NCBI GenBank assembly: GCA_002335605.1
Contig: BEDY01000004.1
Span: 124,001-188,000, forward strand
Reading direction: 5' to 3'
DNA: 64,000 nt
DNA from: Prillingera fragicola
Taxonomy: Eukaryota; Basidiomycota; Tremellomycetes; Trichosporonales; Trichosporonaceae
Shown here: positions 43,107 through 54,120 of the stretch, piece by piece
How positions within the stretch are numbered: the first letter of the stretch is position 1
How the letters are laid out: every line of letters starts with the position of its first letter
Notes under the pieces: generated by a model
What the model was told of the DNA's origin: nothing
Seen by the model: only the letters and a program-made list of their open reading frames with translations
Database searches by the model: none
Program-made: the position numbers and the translations under genes

Positions 43107-46100
43107 GGAAGGCGCCGAAAAGCAACGAAGGAGTGTCGAGTGTCTCGATTGTGAAGAGGATGTGGACTCGGTGTGACCCCGAGTTCTAACAATGAAGCGA
43201 AACCGCACGTGCACAGGGAGGGACGGCGGTGGACCAGAGGGCGTCTATCAGATGGGTAGAGAAACTAGTCAAGACAAGGAGATACGCCAACGGTTGTAAT
43301 GTGTTTCTGATGGGCGGCAGGTGTGTGGTGATGTGAGAGAACCGATCGTGTGGTGTGGAAATCGTGTGGTGTGGAATTCGCAAGTAGGAGTGGCAAATAG
43401 CCGTTTGACCCAGTAAGGGGCTAGATCTGGACGCGAACAATATCAGGGAGAGGTTGCCGAGTCGGTGCGTGGGCTGTGGGAGCGGGCGTGGTTGTGTTGG
43501 TGTAGACGAGATGAAAGCCAGGGTGAATCTCCCGTGGGGTTGTAGTTTTAGGAGGGTTCGGGCTCTGGGCCTGAGTTAACGACCGTTCACCAGGCAGCTG
43601 CTGCTGAAAATAGGAGGGCGAAACTGGGGGGGGGCATGGAAGCGGCCGCGGGTGCTCAGAAGACAAGATGTGTGTGTGCGAGCGACGCACGTCATTATGG
43701 GTGTTGCGGGTGCGGTACGAGGGTGGGCTTAGAGTGCGGTACATGGCGCGCGGTATGTGAGGTACGGAATGAGGACTCACAATAGGCTACTGGCAGAGCA
43801 GCGCGTGGGACGAAAGCGGCGCCGCGTCGTCGGAGGACTTGGAGGCTAGGAACTCGGGTCCAATCAGAACCCTGCAAATATGACGTGTTTGCAGACCGGA
43901 TCCTTCACGGTACACGACGCGGGCTGTGTGCTGCAAGTGTTTATTGCGTTGTCTCCAGACCACAGACTTTGGACGGGTGTCGATTGCGTTCCTTTGTTTG
44001 AAGCGATGCACGTTGCTCGTTGAAAGAACGGCAACTGGAACGGAGCAGCCACGACGAGTGTGAATCCGTTTGATAATGCGTTGTCAGCTGGCCAATTCAA
44101 GAACGGGTCACTTCGAGCACTTCATCGAGATTATGGTGCAGTCAAACGAGGATGAACCTGCGTGATCTCAAGGCTCCAGGAGCCAGGAGCAGACCCAAGA
44201 GACCATGCAGAGTATACTCTCCGATCGGAAAGTATGTGCCCCTCCACAGGAAACAGAGCACGTAGGTAGGAGAAATGCAAGGCGGTAAATAGAGATGGAC
44301 CGTGCTGGTTACCCCAAACAGGGGCAATGTGGAGCCGTCCCCCACTATGCAGGCGTCCCTTCCTTTCCAGAGCTGAAGCAGCACACCAAACCATTTGTGT
44401 GCGATTGCTGCGGATGATGGGCGGAGCACGGAAAAATGCCGCCACTCGGCCATCGAAACGCGCCACGGGCTGGTTCTTTGCGACAGCTCGAGGGCAAGTC
44501 GAACGGCATCGCTGCGTCTGAGGGAACTCCCGCAGCGTGGGCAACCTCCATCGACGTGTAAAAGGGATAGAAACTATTCTGGGGCGACAAACAACTGAAT
44601 CGACTCACGACAACGCGATTGATCCAAGATGAAGGGTAGGACAAGGACAGAGTTGATCCCTGGTGTGCCTTTGGGGTCGCAAAAGGATAAGTCTCGCACG
44701 TCCTTAATCATGTCAGCGTTCTCTTGTCATGGGCTATCCTTCAACACATCCGGCTTTCTCGTATACAAATACTTTCGGCTAAGAACGGCTGCTCAGACGA
44801 TGGGTCGCCACTGGCCACTAGATAACCGCCCGCCACCGGGCCGCGGTCTTGGTACGATGATGGTTTCCGCCGCGTCCACGTCCCACCCCTGGGCGACACC
44901 GGTATCCAGGTTTCAACCCTGCAAACAACCACAGGAAAACCTTGTTGGCGGCAAGACTGGGATCCTGGGACAAGACGGCAGTGCCAAGCCCATCACCACG
45001 TCATGGGCCGCGGAACCCAGACTCACCGATATGCTCCACACTCTGCTTTGGACTGTCGGCACACGGGTGCTCCTTGCGGCTCCTTGCGTCTTGCTACAGC
45101 GTACGATTTTTGCGAAGGTGATGCTGTCCGCCAAGAACGAGAGGGGGTACGTAGATGCTGGAGTTGAGAGGAGCCTTCAAAAGTGCTCGTTGAGGGGTAA
45201 CTGGCAAACGAGAGATTGGGATGACCGTAGATTAGGCAACAAACACAAAATGACCCGCCGTTCTGCCTCTGCGTGGCACTGCTTGTCCCTTGCAATTCCT
45301 TGCCCCGATCTCATCTTCGCCCGTGTGCTTCAACCCCTTGGCTTGAATATGCCTTAATGTCTGTGCGCCTGTGCATCTGTGCGCGACTGAAGCTTGGTGT
45401 GTTGATGGGTGTGCATGTGTGGCACACAATGTTATGCTTTGCGCTCGGATGCCTGCAGTTGCAAATGTGTGTGTCTGGCCATGTCTGGGGTACAGACTGC
45501 CTTGCCTCGCGGTTCACAAACATCCACCGCCCAGTCTAGCCCTACCCCTCCACACCCTGGAACGCACGCGCGTCCCCTACACAGTCCTTCACTCTCCTAC
45601 ACCTCAGCCGCCCTGCCCTCGGAATGGATCAGCGTGCAGCGTATCAAACCCTTCCTTTCCCGGTAATGCACAGTCGCCGTGGCCAAGTTGGCCGACAAAT
45701 CACAACCATCACACACCAATGATGCAAACGCACATTCCATCTGGCCAATATGCTGGTGGCTGGTCAAGCTAGTGTGCTGCTGAAGGCAGAACTACCATAT
45801 GGCTATTTGCCTCACATGTCACATCTGCAGCCGCCGATTAAACAAGAAAAAAACACAACCCTAAAAGCCTCGGACGGCACAACGGACATGACGCAAAGGA
45901 CGATGTCCAGCCTACTGCTATGGCCGTGCTGTCCGTGAATTAATCGCTGTATCCCTAAACGGAAGCTCTGGCTGCCTGCCAAAAACGTTGTATGCATAGG
46001 GCTTGCCAAGCCTCTCAAAGAAAAGGAACTGGGGAACTGCAAACTAGAGTTGGAGAAGCGACACTTGCAAGAGTCGGAAACGCATCGAGAACCTTCCCCT

Positions 46101-48396
46101 ACGTTTGCTCAAAAATCCCAACCAGCTACTCAAAGATCAAAGTTATTCAGCATTCATATTTGTGAGTCATGTAACGACCTTCCCCAATTAATCACAACAG
46201 AGAGATGCGCAGTCAATGGCCAAAAGGCCAGAAGGACAGAAGGACAGGTATGCCCACTCTTCATTGTGCATAGTGAGCTTGTGAATAAGAGGGCGCCGTT
46301 TGCTTCTTCAGATCTTGAACACAGATTACTTCTTTGTTTCACCCACACAATCACACGTGTGTGCGCTCTGCACAAAGGACGGTCCTCGTCGTCCTGTCAA
46401 CGGCAAGACAGCCGCTCTCCAGGGGAATGCAAAGGAGATGCGCCCAAGTGCCTCTTCGCAATTCCGACTCTGAAGATCATTTTAAACCACTCCCAAATGA
46501 CACGGTGCACTCCTTCGGCATCCTCCGAGTCGCAAAATTGTACCGGTCCTGTCATTGAAGACCTGAAGACGTTCGCCTCTTTTTGACTCGTGATTCTTAA
46601 CGGATATCCAGAAGAATGTCATGGCCGGCGCCATTCAACAACCACAGACGTCCACGTCGTCTGTTTTGGCTGTCCTTTCTCCTAAGGACTTGGTCAGTGC
46701 TTGATCGTTTCCACGCGGAACAAGTCTGTTGTGATCGTTGTGACTCTAGGAGTGTGTGTTAGGCGCCACTCACGGAGGAACGAGGTCGAATTGCAGTCAA
46801 GGCCGAGTGACGATCTACACAAAGAACGGGTGAGGTATGCCGACCTGCTGTTCCGGATCTTCACCAGGGGCCAGGGCGCCAGGGATAGGAAGGTTGGCTG
46901 GAACCCGTTGTTCCAAGTCGCCACTCAACAATAGATGGCTCCCCATTAAGCAGCAAGATATGTACACACAGTGGCTGCCCACGGAATCGCCGCAGGTATG
47001 GATCCACCATGCCTTTCCCGATCTATCTTTGCATAGGACCATCTCTGCGAGCCCAGCACGAATTTGCCTAGTGAGTACGTAGACTCTGCAATGGTGGCGC
47101 AACGTGCAGAGGCGCAGATCCGTCTGTTGTCCGAGATTCGGAGGCGCCGTCACACAACAGGGCAACAGTCGACGAGGACATACATGTGGTTTGATCGGCA
47201 TTGCCACCGTACAAGTGCTCGACCTACGTACCTCCTTGTGTGGTGCAACAAGGGGTTGGGGGCCGGGGCCCAGAGAGACCAGGCATGAAGTGCACAGGCC
47301 TCAGATCTCAGACAGTCGACAATGTTTGAGAAGGACTGGTCTTATCTGCGCCAGTGGCGTGTGCCTAAGCGGTGGTCCGAGTGAGTGGCAAACACCTGAC
47401 TTCCAACCACCACTCCTTTATACTCTATTAATGAAACAATTGACAATGGTTTAGGTTGGCACCCAGCAGACGGTGTGAGACTGCACGCCTTCTAACAAAT
47501 CGTCAGCTCATCAAGGGTTCATCGCTCAGGAAAAGGGTTATGTCGATGAATGACAGCGACTCCGTAATGACCACGTTTTCCCCTCAAAACGGGGACGTCG
47601 AGGGCAAAGGAGCCCATGGGGCGCAGACAAAGCACAGCACGAGTCCGATTTTCATCGCAACATGTCGTAGATTCAACGCGTCACTTGTGCTGTGCACCTG
47701 ATGAAATTCCGCGAACGGGGAATATCTTGCATTGCATCACAAGCCAACGGTGCCACTCACTGCTCTCGGGGCGCCCGAGTGCTGCTTTAGCTCGTCACTT
47801 CGCAAGCCCCGCAAGCCCCGCAAGCCCCGCAAGCCCCGCTATACTCGGCCTTTGATCTGGGCGGCGTCGAGATGCGTAAAGAAGTCAGCGTACTGTACGT
47901 ACTGTGTGGCGCGTGGCAACGGTGTGGCTTCTAGCCGATTACTCGGGGCAGAGGGTGCTCCATGTCGGTCCTCGATTTAAGTTGCCCCCGAGGAATGCGG
48001 ACTGTAGACCATGAGTAGTCCGTTTGTACTCCGTCAGCATCATCGACATCTCCATCGGTGTAATAATTCGTTTTCAAATGCTACGTACGAATTTCGAAGT
48101 TGGGCATGACGGCACGCTGTGCTGCAGCATCTGGAGTGTCTTAGAGATGCTGGTACTTATGGAATATCCCAGGCACTGTCGCGGCCCGCATGGTACCGGG
48201 CTGGCCAAACGGCAAGCAGACACTATGTCACCAATGTCAACCAAGATAAATCGCCAGTAACACTCGCTGAGCGTCAACGACTCAACAGGGATTTGGTTTC
48301 TGCAACTTGCATGGGAAAAAACACAATGTGCATGCGTCATGTGAGCCGAGACTAATGTACAATGAGGGAATCACAATGCAAATCGGTCCCCAGCCC
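43107..48396. other. 5.3-kb gene-poor region upstream of the homeodomain gene
   Basis: Its left part is the homeodomain gene's promoter and CT-rich leader (about 43200-43800). Beyond that, open frames on both strands are short, mutually overlapping and low-similarity; the better ones are 44345-44644 minus and 46050-46586 plus. None links to neighbours by in-phase splicing well enough to report. A 9-bp tandem repeat lies at 47802-47837. I see no tRNA, rRNA, transposon ends or long inverted repeat. It may be regulatory sequence, an unannotated noncoding RNA locus or decayed genes. Confidence 0.4.
47802..47837. repeat. Four exact copies of a 9-bp unit (gcaagcccc)
   Basis: Perfect 9-bp minisatellite with four adjacent copies in the gene-poor region. 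No coding context. Confidence 0.9.
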
Positions 48397-51188
48397 TCAC
48401 CTGGCCAGGTGCCGAATGGTCAATTGGAGCAAAGAGGTTAGCCCATCTGGCGTCGACCACGGTGCCGTGGATGAAGATTGTTTGCTGTTCGAAAGCTCTT
48501 CTTTGGCGATTTGGATAGAGCGCCGCACGGCTTCTGGTTCCTTGTCCATGTCGACGGTTATGTTGCCATTGTCCGCTTGCATGGAAAGCAACTGGGTGGC
48601 GTACGAGACAAGGTCGTCATCTGAACAGAGCCCTTTAGTGTGCGCGGGGAAGAGAAGCTGGATGAAGAACACGTACCAGTTGGCTCGGTACGCAGGAGAT
48701 GAATGTCGCTGCAGTCTGCATCGGCACAGCTGCCGCCACCGGCCTCTGAGCGGCACATGGCAGCAGACTTGTCATGCAGGAGGCGATGGGTCAGTATGAT
48801 AGAAGACACGAGAGGCCAGTCGAGTGTTGCCATCGGTTGAGGGCTGGTGGTCATGAGGCTTGCAGTTCCAATGTTAACTGAATGTGCCGAGGATGCTAGT
48901 TGAGGATAGTGGGGTAGCAGTGGCTTGTATGCGCGGAAGTTCTGCCACAGTAGTCAGTGCCAGAGACGCAAGGATGCACTAACGCTGCTGGGCAAGCTTG
49001 TGGCTGTGGTTTTGGCTGCGAGTGAGACTTGTCACGCCCTGTTTAGATTTACCTGTTACAGCCGCAGACGGGCGTTCAGCTGTGCAAAGTTAGCATGCAT
49101 GCTGACTTCCTGGCACGGTCGCATGCTGAAATGCAGAGCGCGCCACCCACCAGAGTCGACGGCGATTGACATGGGAACTTCATCTCTGCATCAGCATAAA
49201 GAATGGCGGTAAACCCACCTTGGGTTTGGTCACGTTCATGATGTTCTTGAGCGGCAGCAAGAACGGCAGCTTGCACAACTTCAGTGGAGACGCCGGTCAC
49301 GCCAACACCCTCGGCGGCTTCGGCAGCATCTGCTACGCGGCTGGCTGGCGTCGGTGTAGCACTGCGGCTGTTGGCAGCGCTAGCAGTCTGTTTGACGAGC
49401 AACCTGGCTGCAATCTGCTCCTTGAGCCGGCGAATGCTGGCTTCCTTTTCAGCCAGCAATGCCTCTGTGTCATATTCGGGAGGAATAACAATCAGAGGGG
49501 TGTTCAGAGCGACAGGAGACGCCTCCTCGTCGTCGTCATCGTCGCTATCACTGTCGTCGTCAAGCTGGAGCACCAGCCTGCTGCCGAGTTGTCCGTGTGC
49601 ACCAAACACGTGACGCTTGGCTGTAGCCGGACGCACTGCCCTGATGCGACCGCGATCCATCAAGTCCTCTGCCAGTGGACGCTTGACGCCTCGGGTGGTT
49701 GTCTCTCGGGACAATGGCGGCGCCTCCACTGTGTCACTAGCTGGTATCTCACCTTCCTCTACCTCGTCGTCTATATCCATAGGAACCTCGGTTGTGGAGC
49801 CTAGAATCTGCTGCTCAAGGTTCGCTGCTTCTTCGACAATAGCGGGGGATGGCAGGCTTGGTGGTGCGGGCGGCGGAGGATGGAAGAGAAAGGGCGGAGG
49901 AGTGGGCGCGACCGAAGATGACGGCGTCGCTGTCTTGCGACGACGCATGCTCTCCAGTGCCCGGCGACGCGTTTCGGCGAGGGGATCGGGCTGGGTATTT
50001 GAAGCCAAGCGATCGGGAACAGATGGAGCTGGAATTGGCTCTGGGCTTGGGGGAGAGCTGGAGCTGTCGCCATAGTCGAGCACCGTGACATCAGTCGCTG
50101 TTGCACGATCAAGGTCGCGATGCCGCCGAGTCTTCACAGTAGTAGACGAAGAGGAACCGGCCATGTTGGATGCACGGGCAGACGGGCGATAACTCTCAAG
50201 ACGAATGGCTTGCGCTCGAGGGCGAGACGTTTCGCCCGTTGCTGGCGACCAGCTGGAGGTGGGAAGAATCCTGGGAGGAAACTGAGGGGGAACCATTCGC
50301 TCAATAATAGCTTCTGTTGAGCTATCAGAGCTCGAGCTGGCTATACGAGCCATCGAGACGGCAACTTCGACGTCGGGGCTGGGGCTACGGGGTGACCTGG
50401 CTCGTGATGGGCCTGCGCTGTCATAGCCGAGGTCCGGGGTGCCGCTGTCCTCACGAGCTGGTTCGCGTATCTGAGTCCACAGGTCTCGCCGATGACGCGA
50501 TCCAGCTACAATGTCCTCGCAGACCTTGGCGACGTAGCTGGCAGGGGCACCCTCGCGAATGATAACATCCGGTGCAATCCCTTCATTCAGCAGGTTGCGT
50601 ACTATCTCCATAATGCCGGTTTCCTCCTCAGGAGTAAAGGCTGCTAATGGTCAGCGGAAAGACTGGACTGTCAAACGTACTCTTGCCCGGGGACACGGGA
50701 AACGTTACTTCGCCTGCGCTGCCAGTGTTGATGTCGCTTATTTTCAATCTTGTGGAACGCGACACGACGGCTGGTGGCATGGTTGTTTGATAGGTAGATG
50801 ATTTCGCTTCTGTCGCAGTGGATGAGCTGACTGCTGGGAGAGGAGGGGTGGTGGGGGAGGAGTTCTTGTCCGAGGCGCTGATCTCGCCGTCTTCTTTGTC
50901 GCGTGTCATGACATCCTCGTCCGCATTGGAGACTGAGACCTTGGAAGCGCGAGCTTTCTTGAGCCTTGCAGACTTCAAGGCGGCTGCACGAAGAGCCGCA
51001 ACATCTACTGGCGCAGCCGAATTGGCTGACGCCGTATCTGTGGGCGAAGGGGGTCCATGCGTGGAATCTGGTGCAGGAGTGACTGCAGGTAGAGAGGTCG
51101 CGCTTGATGACGACCCCGAGTCCAATCCGATAGACTCTGAGTCAGAAGCACGGAGATCTGTGCTCATTCTCGAGGGCCCCGATCCCAT
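48397..51188 (-). CDS. Red1/ZFC3H1-type protein with C-terminal zf-C3H1 zinc finger
   Basis: Well-supported exons are 50681..51188, 49219..50640, 49151..49185, 48677..48941 and 48397..48620, all in phase. One or two small exons between about 48990 and 49079 are uncertain; a 10-nt piece (49070-49079) plus a 32-nt piece would restore phase. The N-terminal ~650 residues are disordered: Ser/Pro-rich, an acidic DDDSDSDDDDDEE run, and EEGEI-type patches at two places. An Arg-rich coiled segment (EALLAEKEASIRRLKEQIAARLL) precedes the C-terminal part. The diagnostic region NFRAYKPLLPHYP... then CRSEAGGGSCADADCSDIHL matches the C-x8-C-x4-C-x3-H finger of fission-yeast Red1 and human ZFC3H1. That scaffold links the Mtr4-like helicase to the nuclear exosome for RNA surveillance. 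The family call rests on this finger and the overall layout. Confidence 0.7.
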
Positions 51189-54120
51189 CTGGCCTACGTT
51201 GGGTAACGGCGGTGAGGGTATGAAGGGTAGAGTGAGTGGTAACAGTCCGGGGATGACTGGTTGAAATGTTGGTCAGTAGCGGTGGAATGACGGAAGCAAA
51301 TTTGCTGAGTGGCAAAATCAGATGGGCGGTTTGTGGCCGTGTGGTCAGTCAGCGACACCATTCCCATGTACGCTTGAACGTCGCACAAGCAAGATAGTTC
51401 AATTCCCAGGACAACAAACTGTTTTCCGTACTTTGAGTACTTGCAGATTGACTAGAGTCACAGCATCTCGACAGGGGGCCTTGGGCACTTGCGTGGTCAG
51501 CGCACTTACAGCTATCCATCTACTCACTCCCCAGCGCACCACCGTTTCTGAGATGGTAAGGTGCATCCCCAAGCCCCTTTCTACAATACCAGCTATAATC
51601 CACAGACATTAAAGAGTGCTGAAAACTCAATCCTCGTCATTTTCCACGGGTGGGTTTTGCTCAGCGAGCGAACCTACACCGGCCGCCACACCTTTTGCGA
51701 TGGCGTGCATACAGCGCTGTAACTGGCCATTTCAAGGCAGGAACTTGGATAAAAATCAGAGAGATTGCGAAACTACCAACTGTGACGTGAGACCACTCTT
51801 CCGCTTGCCAGGTACATGTAGACACATAGCAACGCTAACCTGACAGTGTTGCAATCGATTGACTGTGTGGGCACGTTTTGACGTCATCTCGAAACGGGAA
51901 CTCAAGATCAAGGTGGGGCAAAGAATATCAAAAACGGTACTGGTTGCCCTTGAATTCGCTGGGTGACCATTACCTAGTGTGGGACGCGTGGTGTACCCGA
52001 ACAAAATTGCAATGACAGAAACGGCCATACTGGAAAAGGGACGCCGAAGGAGAAAATGCAAGCCAGGTTTTGAGGCGGCAATGTAGAATTGACGACGAGA
52101 AGGGTATCCGACGGCACAGTGTAATTGCCGACAAGCACCCAAGTGAGTCAATCCGTGGTTTCCAAAGCCCGGTACTGTCATGTCCGATGCAATGCAGTCG
52201 CCTAGAACTCATCTGAGCATGCAGGATGATTTTGCAATGTGTGTCGCCAAGCCCGCCGCTCAGTTGTTTTTCTTCCGAGAATAAGCCTGGCACCACGCTG
52301 TCAGCGTGCAGCATGTGCAAGCACTTGTTTCTTGGCAAATTCCAACCAGTCTCCATTCTCCCTCTGTTTGTTTAGCCTCAACTTCGTCTGCATCGTCGCC
52401 TTTAGTTTAACCCCAAGAACACACAGGCTTCACGATCGGTTTAACTCGCAGAGCGCGACCAGAACGGTTCGGCCAAATTGGGTACTGAAGGTACCCGCAT
52501 GTATGCCAGTGATGTGGAGCCCTCACTCAATAGCTTCTTCGAGGATTTCTTCCTCCTTGCTCTCCTTCCTTCCACGAACAGGCAATTTTTGAGGGTAGTT
52601 AAAGCCGTTAATTCAACGTTCAGCGGGTGGATCCGGTTTCCGCCCGCAGCTGTGAAAACAGAAGGCTCAAGAAATCCTCCACCAGTCAGGCTAACGTCCA
52701 ACATGGTCAGCCTAATGACTTAAGAAACTCTGCACAGTAGTAATCTCATTTATTAAGTGTACATCGAAGGCTCATTCTTCATTGGGACGGACCAACAGTC
52801 TCCCAAGCACCATCAGCGCCGCAGCGAAACAATCTTGGCACTGTAGGCTGAAACGGCCCTGGCGCTTTTCTTTGGCTACTATACGTACCCAGGAGTCTAA
52901 TGCGAAGGGCCCAGTCGCCGTTTCTTGGTGCCGGCTGCTGATCTACTGCTCCTGGACAGGTATGTGTAGGCAAGAGGGACATGGCAGGTCATCATCTTCA
53001 AGACTGGTATTGTGTTTTAGTCGTGAGGAATGTGAGAAAAGTAGTTCGGTCGGTGCTGATTGTATAGGGCGATGATCGGCGTCCCATTTGAACATACATA
53101 GACATACCTTGCTGAATTGCGGACCGACTACGGGGCAAGATATGGAACGGGCTAGACGGCGCTACTCATTGTCATTCGCTTCCATCAACTCTTCGACAGC
53201 GTCGCGTAAGTCAATCCTGTCCCTTTCCTCCCTGACCTCTGCAGTCTCGGCACACAAATCGCGTTGCTGCACTGGATGCCCACTGCCCAGGTGGTCTTTC
53301 AGGAGTCATCTTCTAGTCATCTTCATGGTAGACAAGGTACGAGTCCCATATAAGCTGCTTTGCCTTCATTGGCATCACAGGCCGATCGCAGTCGACCCAA
53401 AGTTTTAGCAAACGGAAAGGTCGCGCTGGTGTCTATTGGTGTCGTCGACTCGACATCCGCTGGCCTCTTGATGAATTCATCGCCCAGGGCACTGCAGTAC
53501 TACGAACCTTCCAGCTGTACTTGTAGGTCCTGGTGGAGGATTTCAGCCGTGCTTCGTGATGCGGCATTGTCGCGTGCCTTTGGCTTCTTGTAAACCTTGG
53601 ATCGCTGTTTGCTGACATGGTCGGGATGAGCATTCTCGGCAAGTGATATACATAGAGACTTTGGCAAACCGCCAGATTGATAGAATGTAGCGAGTCTGAT
53701 CACGATGGCCAAGTGTACACTGCTAGGCGTGGTCAGTCATGCCAAGGCTGATGGGCGGCCTAATCTTGATTGTCAGGTCCGACCACCTATCGCGTCTCGC
53801 GGGCACCGGAGAGGGCGGAACCGAGCGGAAAGGAAGCAAAAAGGAGAACGTGTCTCTGATGTCCCGCCAAAGTGCCAAGCTTCGGCCAGGGTGGCGTCAG
53901 GGACCAACACCCGCGGGATCCCCAGCTCATGCGTGCAAATCGCCCCGTCAACCTTACGCGTCGCGCGTCTCTCGGTCATTCCATGTTCCCCGCAACATTG
54001 CACAGGCTCTCATGGGTTCTTTATGTAGCAGCTCCTCCTTCTTGTGCTCTCCATTTCTTCTCTCCCCCACCACGTCCACTGCACAACGCTTCATCTTCTA
54101 GTACAGCATCTACACACACC
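51189..54120. other. 2.9-kb divergent intergenic region with a possible small spliced gene
   Basis: It contains the promoters of the Red1-like (-) and DUF4246 (+) genes. At 53142-53593 (+) a spliced frame is possible (listed separately). Another weak plus frame starts at ATG 52499 (MYASDVEPSLNSFFEDFF) and ends at 52723. The remaining sequence shows nothing I can name. Confidence 0.4.
53142..53593 (+). CDS. Candidate small spliced gene, unrecognised (low confidence)
   Basis: Two plausible introns of local size are present: 53206-53244 (39 nt, donor GTAAGT, branch-like CTGAC, acceptor GCAG) and 53337-53380 (44 nt, donor GTACGA, acceptor ACAG). Splicing yields an ATG-to-stop frame, 53142-53593, of 122 residues starting MERARRRYSL. 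A different frame through the same junctions, entered from an upstream acceptor at 53155, is also open, ends at TAG 53526 and looks slightly more protein-like (LFDSVA, LLHWMPTAQVVFQ, RWPLDEFIAQGTAVLR). I cannot choose between them and recognise neither. The splicing signals are better supported than the protein. Confidence 0.25.

Noticed and set aside
44345..44644. Minus-strand frame with a protein-like stretch (FYPFYTSMEVAHAAG)
   Set aside because: Isolated, opens on a non-ATG triplet, no in-phase exon partners on either side and no recognisable family; mentioned only as part of the gene-poor region.
46050..46586. 178-residue plus-strand frame in the gene-poor region
   Set aside because: Composition is random-like (scattered Cys/His/Ser), no domain, no clear leader, not supported by splicing or neighbours.
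47802..47837. 9-bp repeat array as a CRISPR or telomere-like element
   Set aside because: Only four adjacent copies without spacers, in a eukaryotic genome; unit is not telomeric.
53872..54120. 83-residue N-terminal extension of the DUF4246 protein
   Set aside because: Runs through typical 5'-leader sequence; conservation begins at MTIAAED (54121).
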